A DNA stretch of 40,679 nucleotides from an uncultured Prevotellaceae bacterium (GCA_947167935.1 CAMVJU010000014.1:1-40679), one strand, 5' to 3'; positions 14,006 through 22,405 are shown, counted from the first letter of the stretch. Numbers and translations are program-made. The notes: generated by a model from the sequence alone, not told the origin.

Positions 14006-14692
14006 ATGACTATGAGACATTACACCATGATGACGTTTCTGGCTGTGATTATTGCAGCCACGCTGGGGAGCTGTAACCTCAAGAAACCCCAGCATTACCC
14101 GTATGAAGAAGTAACGGTCAACGTACAAGTTGGCGACAGTACTATCTATGGCATCTGCGGCTCTGGCTCGACAAACAGCAGACTGCAGATTATCACCGAC
14201 AATGAGGACACGCTCTACTTCGACGTGACTGAAGCCAGAAAGAACGGCATGATCCTGCCCAGCTACAACAGAGGTGAGAACCTGTGTGTCATAGCCGACA
14301 CCACCGGCACCGTCGCGCTGAAGGTGATCAATAAGGATATGCTGCTGGGCGAATGGGTGATTCCCAGTCCCTATGACGGCAGCTCGCCTTCAGGCATCAT
14401 CATCAAGGACAATGGCGATGCGGAGAGCTTCGAGCAGCAGGGCGACATCGAATACAAGGCATGGCGCATCTTCAACGGTCAGCTGCAGATTGTAGAGACA
14501 CGTGGCGACGACACCGACCTGTACTACACACTCACCTACGACATCACCCGAATGACACGCGACTCACTCTACCTGTCGAATGTGAGCGAAGACGAGACCT
14601 TCGAATACGGTCGCTTCGTGCCTGAGCCCGAGGTTGACTTGGGAATCAACTTCGAGGACGATGATCCCGACAACTACGTCATCAACTGGTAG
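14006..14692 (+). CDS. Lipocalin-like (Lipocalin_3-type) lipoprotein
   Basis: Lipoprotein with signal peptide MTMRHYTMMTFLAVIIAATL and lipobox LGSC. The ATG at 14012 is an equally possible start. The C-terminal half (LLGEWVIPSPYDGSSPSGII, then AWRIFNGQLQIVETRGDDTD and TYDITRMTRDSLYL) has the spaced strand pattern of the small Bacteroidetes lipocalin-like family. Ligand unknown. It sits 16 bp after mazG and 9 bp before rnz, so probably in one transcript; no functional link between the three is evident. Confidence 0.75.
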   Translation: MTMRHYTMMTFLAVIIAATLGSCNLKKPQHYPYEEVTVNVQVGDSTIYGICGSGSTNSRLQIITDNEDTLYFDVTEARKNGMILPSYNRGENLCVIADTTGTVALKVINKDMLLGEWVIPSPYDGSSPSGIIIKDNGDAESFEQQGDIEYKAWRIFNGQLQIVETRGDDTDLYYTLTYDITRMTRDSLYLSNVSEDETFEYGRFVPEPEVDLGINFEDDDPDNYVINW

Positions 14693-14701
14693 AAGCAAGG
14701 A

Positions 14702-15619
14702 ATGGAACCTTTCCGCATACACATTCTGGGATGTGGCAGCGCACTGCCCACCACCAAGCATTTCTCATCGATGCAGGTGGTGGAGTGTCGTGGCAAGTTC
14801 TTCATGATTGACTGCGGCGAGGGCGCACAGGTGCAGATCAGGCGTTCATCGCTGTCATTCGAGAAGATAGGCCACATCTTCATTTCACACATTCACGGCG
14901 ACCACTGCTTCGGCCTTATCGGCATCATCAGCACCTTCGGACTGCTGGGACGCGTAGCCACCTTGCACGTACATGCACCTGCCGAGCTGGAGCCCATGCT
15001 AAAGGCACAACTGGACCTGTTCTTCAACTACGACATCGGCTACAGTGTAGAGTTCCATGCCATCGACACGAAGAAGCAGCAGGTGGTGTATGAGGATCAC
15101 TCGCTCACGATAGAGACCATCCCCCTGGACCACCGCATGCCCTGCGCCGGATACCTCTTCCGCGAGAAGCCCACGCTGCCGCATATTCGCCGCGACATGA
15201 TTGACATGTACGGCATCCCCACGTCGCAAATCAACAACATCAAGGCCGGCCAAGGCTACACCCTACCCGACGGCACCGTCATCCCGCACGAGAAGCTGGT
15301 GACGCCGCCCGACAAGCCTCGCAGCTACGCCTACTGCTCGGACACGCGCTATATGCCCAAGCTGCATCAGATGGTGAAGGGCGTCGACACCCTCTACCAC
15401 GAGAGCACCTACGCCAACGATAAGAAAGACGGTGCAGAGAAATACTTCCACTCCACCGCCGAGCAGGCCGCAATGGTGGCCCGCGATGCTCATGTGGGCA
15501 AGCTGCTCCTAGGGCACTACAGCGCCCGCTACGCCGATGAGACGATACTGCTGAATGAGGCCAAAAACGTGTTCCCCAACACCTTTTTGACCAACGAAAT
15601 GGACGTAATCGACGTCTAA
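14702..15619 (+). CDS. rnz: Ribonuclease Z
   Basis: Endonuclease that removes the 3' trailer of tRNA precursors; zinc metallo-beta-lactamase fold. The key motif SHIHGDHCFG (62-71) supplies H63, H65, D67 and H68; LDHRMPCAGY, YCSDTRY and LLLGHYSARY carry the later His/Asp ligands. 305 aa is the normal length of the short bacterial form. ATG 14702 directly precedes the first strand FRIHILGCGSALP. Third gene of the mazG transcript. Confidence 0.95.
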   Translation: MEPFRIHILGCGSALPTTKHFSSMQVVECRGKFFMIDCGEGAQVQIRRSSLSFEKIGHIFISHIHGDHCFGLIGIISTFGLLGRVATLHVHAPAELEPMLKAQLDLFFNYDIGYSVEFHAIDTKKQQVVYEDHSLTIETIPLDHRMPCAGYLFREKPTLPHIRRDMIDMYGIPTSQINNIKAGQGYTLPDGTVIPHEKLVTPPDKPRSYAYCSDTRYMPKLHQMVKGVDTLYHESTYANDKKDGAEKYFHSTAEQAAMVARDAHVGKLLLGHYSARYADETILLNEAKNVFPNTFLTNEMDVIDV

Positions 15620-15665
15620 AACGCATTTTTATGCGAATTTATTTGGCAGGAAAGAATATTTTTGC

Positions 15666-15673
15666 TATTTTTG
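15666..15673 (+). promoter_or_regulatory. Promoter -7 element for the small tail-domain protein
   Basis: TATTTTTG followed by C, 26 nt before the ATG at 15699. Confidence 0.5.
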
Positions 15674-15698
15674 CGCTGTAATTACAACCTTTTCATGC

Positions 15699-16016
15699 AT
15701 GAATAGAAAGAATTTACTCATATTTGCGTGTGCATCTATGCTTACTTTGGCTGTGCCAGCGAAGGCATCCACTATGGTAATGGAGCTTGGCGTAGCAGAG
15801 CAGATTGACGAGCAGGTGCCGCAGCTCAGCGTCGACGGAAACACCGTCAACGTGCAGGGAGCCACAGGACTGACACTCGAAGTGGTGTCGCTGACAGGAC
15901 GCGCCGTGGCTACCTACAAAATAGAAGGTCCTGCACAGCGTATCGAACTTAATCTTCCCAAAGGGTGCTACATTCTGAAAGTAGGCAAAGTGGCGCGCAA
16001 GGTTACCGTGCGTTAG
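15699..16016 (+). CDS. Small exported protein consisting mainly of a secretion-tail-like domain
   Basis: 105 aa: signal peptide MNRKNLLIFACASMLTLAV with cleavage near AKA, a 20-residue linker, then a beta-sandwich tail (LEVVSLTGRAVATYKIEG, IELNLPKGCYILKVGKVARK) of the type found at the C-terminus of Bacteroidetes secreted proteins. There is no passenger domain. Either a stand-alone periplasmic beta protein or the shortened end of a larger protein. The following L,D-transpeptidase frame overlaps its 3' end. Confidence 0.7.
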   Translation: MNRKNLLIFACASMLTLAVPAKASTMVMELGVAEQIDEQVPQLSVDGNTVNVQGATGLTLEVVSLTGRAVATYKIEGPAQRIELNLPKGCYILKVGKVARKVTVR

Positions 16017-17500
16017 CCATCGCCGTGGGCATCGCTATTGCCCTTAACATTTCAGCCTGTCAGGGAAAGTCCGCACAACAGACAGCCGCCGAAGAAGCCG
16101 CGCAGAAGCTGGAGCAGTTCTACCAGCAGCATCGCGAAGAGGCTCACAGGCAGCTGGCTGCTTTTGTGTCGGTAAGCAACGACTCTGGCTTCGCTGACCG
16201 CATGAGTGCTCAGTATTATACTGATGCCAGTGACAACACCCAATGGTTCTGGATGGGCTCGCCGTCCGACATGCCGATGGCCGACGCCTTGGACAGCCTG
16301 ATGCACAGCCAGGCACAGGCTATGGGTTTCAAGGAAGAAATCTTCCTGTTATCTGACATCGACTCGGCGCTGGCTGTCATGCACCAGCCCGACTCGGCAC
16401 AGAACGCTCCACAGGCAATGGCGCAGGCCGAATACAACCTCACAAAGGCCTATCTGCGCTATGCCATCGGCCAGCGCTTCGGCTTCACTTCCCCCAAGAA
16501 ACTCTTTGGAGCGAATAACTACGACATTGACATCGAGCAGCCCGACAGTGCTTTCGTACACTATGCCTTGAGCCAGCTCAGCGACAAGCAGACGATGCTC
16601 AACTTCCTCGACTCCATCGAGCCGCAAGACCCCGCCTATGAGCGGCTGAAGCAGCAGCTCGCCATCGACAGCACCATCGAAGCCAAGCAGCGCACACAAT
16701 GTAACATGGAGCGTCTGCGCTGGCGCGACAAGAAGCACCCCGAGCAGGCCAGCCGCCGCATCTTCGTCAATGTAGCTGCACAGCAGGTTTGGGCCATCGG
16801 TCCTGACAGCGTCATCAATATGCGCATCTGCTGCGGCAAGGCTTCCACGAAGTCGCCACTGCTGACCAGCGAGATACAGCGCGTGGAGGTGAACCCCGAA
16901 TGGGGCATCCCACAGAGCATCATCCGTGGCGAGGTGAGTGGACACGCAGGTGACTCAGCCTACTTTGCACGCCGCAACTACTATGTGGTAGGTCCTGGTG
17001 GACGCGTCAATCCTGCCAACCTGACTCGTGCCGAATTGGCCAGCGGACGCTATGCCGTGCGTCAGCGCAGCGGTGCCGGCAACTCCTTGGGACGCATCAT
17101 CTTCCGTTTCCCCAACCGCTTCTCTGTCTACCTGCACGACACCTCATCGCCCAGCGCCTTTAGCCGCGATGTGCGCACCGTATCACACGGCTGCATCCGT
17201 CTACAGCGGCCTATGGACATCGCCTGCTTCGTGCTGCATGATGCCGACCCGTGGTTCCTCGACAAGATCCGTCTCTCGATGGACCAGCAACCGCAAACAG
17301 ATCAGGGACGCGAGTACAGACGCACGCACTCAGGTGCCATCCGCCTGGTCAACAACGCAGAGGTTAATCCTCCTGTGCCTGTCAATATCAACTACTTCAC
17401 GGAATATCCCAATCCGCAGACAGGAGAGATGGATGTGTGGGGCGATCCCTACAGCTACGACAAGACGCTGCTGAAAGCCATTAAACCTTACATCGAGTAA
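15965..17500 (+). CDS. L,D-transpeptidase (YkuD domain) lipoprotein
   Basis: Forms 3-3 peptidoglycan cross-links or attaches proteins to peptidoglycan, in the periplasm. Hydrophobic segment ALAIAVGIAIALNISACQGK with lipobox ISAC; a helical scaffold domain (about residues 30-260) precedes the YkuD domain, which has SRRIFVNVAAQQVWAI, the conserved YLHDT and the catalytic SHGCIRL (Cys at 17192-17194). No ATG precedes the signal segment: the only in-frame starts are GTG 15965, which overlaps the previous gene by 52 bp, and GTG 16025, which leaves no basic N-terminus. GTG 15965 is used here with low certainty; the enzyme call is firm. Confidence 0.88.
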   Translation: MLHSESRQSGAQGYRALAIAVGIAIALNISACQGKSAQQTAAEEAAQKLEQFYQQHREEAHRQLAAFVSVSNDSGFADRMSAQYYTDASDNTQWFWMGSPSDMPMADALDSLMHSQAQAMGFKEEIFLLSDIDSALAVMHQPDSAQNAPQAMAQAEYNLTKAYLRYAIGQRFGFTSPKKLFGANNYDIDIEQPDSAFVHYALSQLSDKQTMLNFLDSIEPQDPAYERLKQQLAIDSTIEAKQRTQCNMERLRWRDKKHPEQASRRIFVNVAAQQVWAIGPDSVINMRICCGKASTKSPLLTSEIQRVEVNPEWGIPQSIIRGEVSGHAGDSAYFARRNYYVVGPGGRVNPANLTRAELASGRYAVRQRSGAGNSLGRIIFRFPNRFSVYLHDTSSPSAFSRDVRTVSHGCIRLQRPMDIACFVLHDADPWFLDKIRLSMDQQPQTDQGREYRRTHSGAIRLVNNAEVNPPVPVNINYFTEYPNPQTGEMDVWGDPYSYDKTLLKAIKPYIE

Positions 17501-17518
17501 CAACGTCAATTAGTTAGC

Positions 17519-17590
17519 GTTAGCGTTTTCGATTTTCGTCTTCGTTTTCGTTATCGTTTTCGTTATCGTTTTCGTTATCGTTATCGTTTA
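17519..17590 (+). repeat. CGTTTTCGTTAT 12-bp repeats in the spacer before the sigma factor
   Basis: The whole spacer is built from CGTTTTC/CGTTATC units with a 12-bp period in its later part. The related ACGAAAACG motif is at 9982-10013 and 10619-10655. It leaves no room for a normal Shine-Dalgarno before ATG 17595. Confidence 0.85.
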
Positions 17591-17594
17591 CTTT

Positions 17595-18146
17595 ATGGAA
17601 TCCTACGACGACCAGCAACTGAAAGACTTGCTAAAAAGCCCTGCCACACAGCGAAAGGGCTTTGAGGCAATGGTGCGTCAGTATAGCGAACAGCTCTACT
17701 GGCAGGTACGCCGCATCGTGCTGGTGCATGAGGATGCCGACGACGTGCTACAGAACGCGCTGCTGAAGGCATGGAGTTCACTCTCCACCTTCAAGGGCGA
17801 CTCCAAGCTCATCACGTGGCTTACGCGTATTGCCATCAACGAGGCTCTCGACTTCACACGCCGCCAGAAGAAACGCCAGACACTTAGCGCCGACGATACC
17901 ACTCTGGGACTGGCCAACAAGCTGATGGCCGACAAGTATTTCGACGGCGACGAGACAGAGGCTCAGCTACAGGAAGCCATCGCCAGCCTGCCTGAGGTGC
18001 AACGTACTGTGTTCCAGATGCGTTACTACGACGAAATGAAATACAGCGACATCAGTGAGGTATTGGGAACGAGCGAGGGCGGACTGAAAGCCTCCTACCA
18101 TATCGCTGTGAAAAAAATTACAGAATTTTTTCACCGACACGATTAA
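17595..18146 (+). CDS. ECF-type RNA polymerase sigma factor
   Basis: Sigma-70 family, extracytoplasmic-function type, 183 aa. Region 2: FEAMVRQYSEQLYWQVRRIV, then EDADDVLQNALLKAWSSLSTF (promoter melting/-10 binding). Region 4: ASLPEVQRTVFQMRYYDEMK with the helix-turn-helix SDISEVLGTSEGGLKASYHI. The next gene (18193) is a small single-pass membrane protein in the position of an anti-sigma factor, and the third is a Spy-like periplasmic protein, suggesting an envelope-stress circuit. Confidence 0.93.
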   Translation: MESYDDQQLKDLLKSPATQRKGFEAMVRQYSEQLYWQVRRIVLVHEDADDVLQNALLKAWSSLSTFKGDSKLITWLTRIAINEALDFTRRQKKRQTLSADDTTLGLANKLMADKYFDGDETEAQLQEAIASLPEVQRTVFQMRYYDEMKYSDISEVLGTSEGGLKASYHIAVKKITEFFHRHD

Positions 18147-18192
18147 ACCCTACTCCTACTAACCCGTCTAAGATGCAGAAAGGACAAAAACT

Positions 18193-18603
18193 ATGATCAA
18201 CGAAGAAGATTTTCTGAACAGCAAAATGGGAAAGCGCAATCCCTTCACCGTGCCTGAGGGCTACTTCGAGCAGCTCACACAGCAGGTCATGAACAAGATT
18301 CCGCAGGCTGTCACCACAGAGATGAAGCCCGTACGGAAGCCTGCCAAGATAGCGGTGATGAAGCGTCTACGCCCCTGGCTCTACGCAGCAGCATGCATCT
18401 GCGTGGGTGTGTTCATTGCTGCCATCGCCTTCAACAACAGAAGCGAGGTAGCTACGCCGCAACCCGCATCGCAGCAGATTGCAGTCAACGAGCCGACAGA
18501 CTACAATTACTACAGCGACTCGTATATTGACGAGGAGGCAGACTACGCTATGATTGACAATCAGGAGATTTATGCCTGCCTGATGGCTGACATGTACTAC
18601 TAA
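18193..18603 (+). CDS. Single-pass membrane protein, putative anti-sigma partner
   Basis: 136 aa. A cytoplasmic N-terminal part with KRNPFTVPEGYFEQLTQQVM (a motif I associate with proteins encoded beside Bacteroidetes ECF sigma factors), one transmembrane segment about residues 58-78 (WLYAAACICVGVFIAAIAF), and an acidic Tyr-rich outer part. It lies 46 bp after the sigma gene. It has no visible zinc-binding anti-sigma (ZAS) motif, so the anti-sigma role is inferred from position and topology only. Confidence 0.7.
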   Translation: MINEEDFLNSKMGKRNPFTVPEGYFEQLTQQVMNKIPQAVTTEMKPVRKPAKIAVMKRLRPWLYAAACICVGVFIAAIAFNNRSEVATPQPASQQIAVNEPTDYNYYSDSYIDEEADYAMIDNQEIYACLMADMYY

Positions 18604-18643
18604 GAATTTTGGAGTTAAAAGTTAGGAGTTAAGAGTTAGAGAG

Positions 18644-19159
18644 ATGAAGAAACTATTCTTTTTCTGCATGGCACTGATGCTGACCCTGAGTGTAAACGCA
18701 CAAGGGTTTGGTCAGGGATTCGGACAAGGATTCGGACAAGGGCAAGGTCAAGGGCAGGGCCAGGGTCAACGCTTCTCACCAGAGAGATTCCAGGCACAGC
18801 TTGAGGAATTCATTACCAAGGAAGCCAACCTCACTGCTCAGGAAGCCGCCGCCTTCTTCCCCATCTACAAAGAGATGGCCGAGAAACAGCGTGCCGTTTT
18901 CATGCGCCAGCGCAATGTGGCCCGTGTAAAGCCTGCCGACGAGCAAGGCTGCCTGAAAGCCATCAAGGAGCAGGACGAGATTGACCTGGAGCTCAAGCGC
19001 ATCCAGCAGACCTATCACCTGCGTTTCCTCGAGACGCTGTCCGCCTCAAAGGTGTATGACATCCTGCGCGCTGAAGAGAAATTCCATCGCAACATGATGA
19101 GAAGCTGGGGTCGCGGTCCGCGTCCGCAGCAGCCACAGCAAGGAATGCCTCAAAGGTGA
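18644..19159 (+). CDS. Spy/CpxP-like periplasmic protein with FGQG repeats
   Basis: 171 aa. Signal peptide MKKLFFFCMALMLTLSVNA, cleaved before Q-G-F-G. Next comes a low-complexity (G-F-G-Q) then (G-Q) repeat built on 12-bp GGATTCGGACAA units, then a helical domain (FITKEANLTAQEAAAFFPIY, then MAEKQRAVFMRQRN and YDILRAEEKFHRNMMRSWGR) resembling Spy/CpxP/ZraP-type chaperone-sensor proteins. The C-terminus is Pro/Gln/Arg-rich. Third gene after the sigma factor, it probably senses or buffers envelope damage. Its 3' end overlaps the convergent DUF3256 gene by 10 bp. Confidence 0.7.
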   Translation: MKKLFFFCMALMLTLSVNAQGFGQGFGQGFGQGQGQGQGQGQRFSPERFQAQLEEFITKEANLTAQEAAAFFPIYKEMAEKQRAVFMRQRNVARVKPADEQGCLKAIKEQDEIDLELKRIQQTYHLRFLETLSASKVYDILRAEEKFHRNMMRSWGRGPRPQQPQQGMPQR

Positions 19160-19614
19160 GGTTTCGAAAGCAGTTCATCGTCACGCTTCAGTAACGACGA
19201 CTGCTCCACAGCAGAAGAAAGCTTACGCCAGACAGAGCTATAGACATCAGCTATACGCTCTGTCTGGTTTTCATTGAGCGTATAGGTACGCACCACACGG
19301 ATGACCTGCGTACTGCTGTCTACAGGCTCGGCAACACGGACGATCTTCATATCGATGCGTAAGACACCATTCATACGGATGGAGAGGCTGTCGTGCGTCA
19401 AAGCGGTCATCTCGCTCTTTCCATCAAGCAAGTTAGTCACCTCTGCCTTCATCTTGGCCTCCATGAAGTCAAGCATGTCCAGGCGGTTATTCGTTGTCAG
19501 ATAAGGAAGCAGCGAGTCAGGCATCGCCTTGAAAAGCTCAGACATCGTCTTTTCCTGCGCATGACTACCCAGCGCAAAGCATAGCGTGAATAAAACTAAG
19601 AGAACTTTCTTCAT
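19150..19614 (-). CDS. DUF3256 family exported protein
   Basis: 154 aa with signal peptide MKKVLLVLFTLCFALGSHAQ. The pattern SELFKAMPDSLLPYLTTNNR, then LDFMEAKMKAEVTNLLDGKS is characteristic of DUF3256, a Bacteroidetes periplasmic family without known function. Start overlaps the stop of the ABC ATPase gene (ATGA), so it is the last gene of the long ileS operon. Confidence 0.85.
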   Translation of the reverse strand: MKKVLLVLFTLCFALGSHAQEKTMSELFKAMPDSLLPYLTTNNRLDMLDFMEAKMKAEVTNLLDGKSEMTALTHDSLSIRMNGVLRIDMKIVRVAEPVDSSTQVIRVVRTYTLNENQTERIADVYSSVWRKLSSAVEQSSLLKRDDELLSKPHL

Positions 19615-20282
19615 AATTGCAATGTAAATTCGTAATCCAATGGCAGACGCTTGCCAATACTCGTCACAATAATGGAGGCGCCCTGACAGTCAGCTTCCTC
19701 TTGGACGAGCGCAGCCATCGTCTCGGCATTGCGGTCATCCAGATGACTGATGGGCTCATCGGCCAACAGGAAGTCGAAGGGCTGCACCAAACAGCGCATC
19801 AAGGCTACACGCTGCTGCTGACCAAAGGACATTCGCCCTACCTTGGCTGTCAGTTTGTCGGCTATGCCCAAGCGCTCAAACCACTGCTCTATCTGCTGGC
19901 GATTCTTATGATGCGTCAGCTTGTTCTTGATTTCCACATTCTCAAAGGCAGTCAGTTCTGGGAAGAGTCGTAGCTCCTGAAAGAGGCAGCTGACATGACG
20001 CTGACGCAACTCGCTCCATTCACTAATGCCATAGCTGCGGGCATTACGGTCGTCGAAAAGCACCTGGCCGCTATAGTCGTGACGATAGCCCAGAATGTAG
20101 CTGCAGAACGTGCTCTTGCCCTTTCCGCTGTCGGCCTCTATCAAATAATGATGGCCTCGCTCAAAGCACACATTCTTCTGCCAGATGTCCGAAACAAAAG
20201 TTCCCTGCCCCACTCCGTCATTGGCTGAAGAAGCGTTGGCAAAGACTTGCGGCAGAACGTTGTTGAATTGTATCTTGTTCAT
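19611..20282 (-). CDS. ABC transporter ATP-binding protein
   Basis: 223 aa ATPase subunit. Walker A ADSGKGKSTF (50-59), Q-loop LFQELRLFP (100-108), signature MSFGQQQRVAL (151-161), and Walker B FDFLLADEP (169-177) followed by the H-loop region IIVTSIGKR, in which the usual His is not obvious. No permease gene is adjacent, so the partner is unknown. Start codon overlaps the rsmE stop by 4 bp, and its stop overlaps the DUF3256 start: translational coupling along the operon. Confidence 0.88.
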   Translation of the reverse strand: MNKIQFNNVLPQVFANASSANDGVGQGTFVSDIWQKNVCFERGHHYLIEADSGKGKSTFCSYILGYRHDYSGQVLFDDRNARSYGISEWSELRQRHVSCLFQELRLFPELTAFENVEIKNKLTHHKNRQQIEQWFERLGIADKLTAKVGRMSFGQQQRVALMRCLVQPFDFLLADEPISHLDDRNAETMAALVQEEADCQGASIIVTSIGKRLPLDYEFTLQL

Positions 20283-21091
20283 TGTTGCGATAGTTGCATC
20301 ATCATTACTGCGGCCAAGCCTGCCGTCTCTGTACGCAGACGGCTCTTTCCTAAATCAACAGAGACAAAACCCGCCTTGACAGCCATCCGCACCTCATCGA
20401 TAGAGAAGTCACCCTCTGGGCCGATGAGGACGAGAAGACTCTCCCCCTGCCCCTCCCTATAAGGGAGGGGAGAAGATACTTCTTCCACTAATTTCTTGAC
20501 TTTTTCTTCGTCTTGAGAGTATTTCCTCCCCTCCCTTATAGGGAGGGGCTGGGGGAGAGTCTGAAACAGATTTACCCTCTCTATCTCCTCATAGCAATGA
20601 GCGATGAAGCGCCGGCCTTCTGTGTGCTGAGCAAGGAAACTCTTGAAGTCCTGCATCTCATTGACGACAGGCTTCCAGGCCTTGCGACTCTGTTTCATGG
20701 CTGAGATAACGATCTTCTCCAAGCGGGGCGTCTTCACCACATGGCGCTCTGAGAAACGGCAGTCGAGCAGCGACAGCTCGTCGAAGCCCACCTCGGTGGC
20801 TTTCTCTGCCAGCCACTCTATGCGCTCCATCATCTTCGTCGGAGCGATGGCTAAATGCAGATGTCCCTGCCAGGTGCGCTGCTGCGGCAACGTCTCAAGA
20901 ATCTGGTAAAAACAATGCTTTCCGCTGGTCATCGAGACAGACGCATGGAAGAACGTTCCCTCACCGTCCATCAGAATCATCTCGTCGCCTTCTTTCAGGC
21001 GAAGGACGCGCAGGGCATGCGTAGCCTCCTCCTCAGGAAGCTCACTCAGGGTTGATGCCCCAGGAACATAGAAGTAGCGTTCTTCCTTCAT
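20279..21091 (-). CDS. rsmE: 16S rRNA m3U1498 methyltransferase RsmE with palindromic in-frame insert
   Basis: Methylates U1498 of 16S rRNA using SAM; SPOUT fold. MKEERYFYVPG and HALRVLRLKEGDEM form the N-terminal RNA-binding PUA-like part; KMMERIEWLAEKATEVG and LIGPEGDFS, then LGKSRLRTETAGLAAV are the SPOUT knot motifs. Residues about 176-218 (PQPLPIREGRKY ... SPLPYREGQGES) are foreign to the family and are encoded by two 32-bp palindromes in inverted orientation. 270 aa against roughly 235-250 in relatives I know. The insert lies just before the LIGPEGD knot strand, in a region that varies in length, so the enzyme may remain functional. Confidence 0.93.
   Translation of the reverse strand: MKEERYFYVPGASTLSELPEEEATHALRVLRLKEGDEMILMDGEGTFFHASVSMTSGKHCFYQILETLPQQRTWQGHLHLAIAPTKMMERIEWLAEKATEVGFDELSLLDCRFSERHVVKTPRLEKIVISAMKQSRKAWKPVVNEMQDFKSFLAQHTEGRRFIAHCYEEIERVNLFQTLPQPLPIREGRKYSQDEEKVKKLVEEVSSPLPYREGQGESLLVLIGPEGDFSIDEVRMAVKAGFVSVDLGKSRLRTETAGLAAVMMMQLSQQ
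20439..20470. repeat. Palindromic element copy 1 inside rsmE
   Basis: CTCTCCCCCTGCCCCTCCCT and then ATAAGGGAGGGG; internal palindrome CCCCTCCCTATAAGGGAGGGG-like. It matches the reverse complement of 20528-20559 at 31 of 32 positions. Confidence 0.9.
20528..20559. repeat. Palindromic element copy 2 inside rsmE, inverted
   Basis: CCCCTCCCTTATAGGGAGGG and then GCTGGGGGAGAG. Inverted partner of 20439-20470; 57 bp lie between them. The same family, with a GCAC loop, is at 3470-3500. Confidence 0.9.
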
Positions 21092-21097
21092 CGTGTA

Positions 21098-22405
21098 CTA
21101 TTTCTTCTCCGGCTTGAACAACAGGGCGAAGCTGACACCCACCACCAATGCAAAGCTAGCGAAGATGAACCAGCAGGTCTGCCAGCTACCCAGCAGATAA
21201 TCGCCCTGCCACGAGCAATAGTGATTCACGATCTCACCTGCGGCCAACGTACCGACGGTGGCACCAATACCATTTGTCATCATCATGAAGAGTCCCTGTG
21301 CCGATGCCTTGATAGAAGGATCACACTCCTGGTCGACGAAGATGCCACCAGAGACATTGAAGAAGTCAAAGGCCACACCATAGACGATGCACGAGAGGAT
21401 AAAGAGCATCACTCCAGGCATAGCAGGATTACCGAGACCGAAGAAGCCGAAGCGGAACACCCACGCAAACATTGACATCAGCATGACCACCTTGATACCG
21501 AAACGCTTTAGGAAGAATGGGATCATCAGGATGCACAGGGCCTCGCTGATTTGTGAGATGGACGTCAGCAGCGTGGCATTATTGGCAGCGAAGGTGTCGG
21601 CGAAAGCAGGGTCACCCTTGAAGCTGGTGATAAACGGTCCTGCATAGCCATTGGTCACCTGCAGGCACATACCCAATAATGCAGAGAAGATGAAGAACAG
21701 CGCCATCTTCTTGGTCTTGAACAGCTTGAAAGCACTCAGCCCCAGTGTCTCAGCCAGCGAGGCAGCCTTTTCCTTCTTCGTCAATTTGCACTCAGGCAAT
21801 GAGAAGCAATAGGCAAAGAGGACCAAACTGAGCAGGCCGGATACAAAGAACTGCATATAGGTGTATTGGAACTTGTGGCTATTCTCTGCGAAGGTGAACG
21901 TAAAACTTCCATCCTCCCACACGGCACAGTTGACAAACCACATGGTCATAATGAATCCTACAGTACCTAACACACGGATAGGCGGGAAGTCTTTCACCGT
22001 GTCGAAGCCATTCTCCTTCAGAATGGTGAATGCCGTTGTGTTAGCCAACGCAATAGTAGGCATGAAGAACGCCACACTCAATGTGTACATAGCGATGAAG
22101 GCGCCCTTGTTGGGCAGCTCATTGCCGAAGCCGGCATCCATACCCATCCACCAGCATCCCAGCATGGCGGCACCAGCCACCAGATGGCAGAGGCCGAGCA
22201 GACGCTGCGGCTGTATCCACTTGTCAGCTACGATGCCCATCAGCGTAGGCATAAAGATTGACACGATACCCTGAATGGCATAGAACCAGGCTATCTGCTC
22301 ACCGAGTCCTGCCTTTCCGAGGTAGTTTCCCATACATGTAAGATACGCTCCCCAGACTGCAAACTCCAGGAAGTTCATAATAGACAAGCGTACTTTCAAG
22401 TTCAT
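21098..22405 (-). CDS. Nucleoside:H+ symporter (NupG/XapB-type MFS permease)
   Basis: Inner-membrane nucleoside importer, about 12 transmembrane segments, 435 aa. Start MNLKVRLSIMNFLEFAVWGA, then YLTCMGNYLG, the FYAIQGIVSIFMPTLMGIVADKW loop and the C-terminal VYGVAFDFFNVSGGIFVDQE and SIKASAQGLFMMMTNGIGAT, all typical of the NHS family. It lies in the ileS operon between a small ORF and rsmE; no nucleoside-metabolism gene is next to it. Confidence 0.9.
   Translation of the reverse strand: MNLKVRLSIMNFLEFAVWGAYLTCMGNYLGKAGLGEQIAWFYAIQGIVSIFMPTLMGIVADKWIQPQRLLGLCHLVAGAAMLGCWWMGMDAGFGNELPNKGAFIAMYTLSVAFFMPTIALANTTAFTILKENGFDTVKDFPPIRVLGTVGFIMTMWFVNCAVWEDGSFTFTFAENSHKFQYTYMQFFVSGLLSLVLFAYCFSLPECKLTKKEKAASLAETLGLSAFKLFKTKKMALFFIFSALLGMCLQVTNGYAGPFITSFKGDPAFADTFAANNATLLTSISQISEALCILMIPFFLKRFGIKVVMLMSMFAWVFRFGFFGLGNPAMPGVMLFILSCIVYGVAFDFFNVSGGIFVDQECDPSIKASAQGLFMMMTNGIGATVGTLAAGEIVNHYCSWQGDYLLGSWQTCWFIFASFALVVGVSFALLFKPEKK

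Noticed and set aside
19611..20282. LolD or FtsE assignment for the ABC ATPase
   Set aside because: No permease partner next to it and no subfamily-specific motif visible, so a specific name is not justified.
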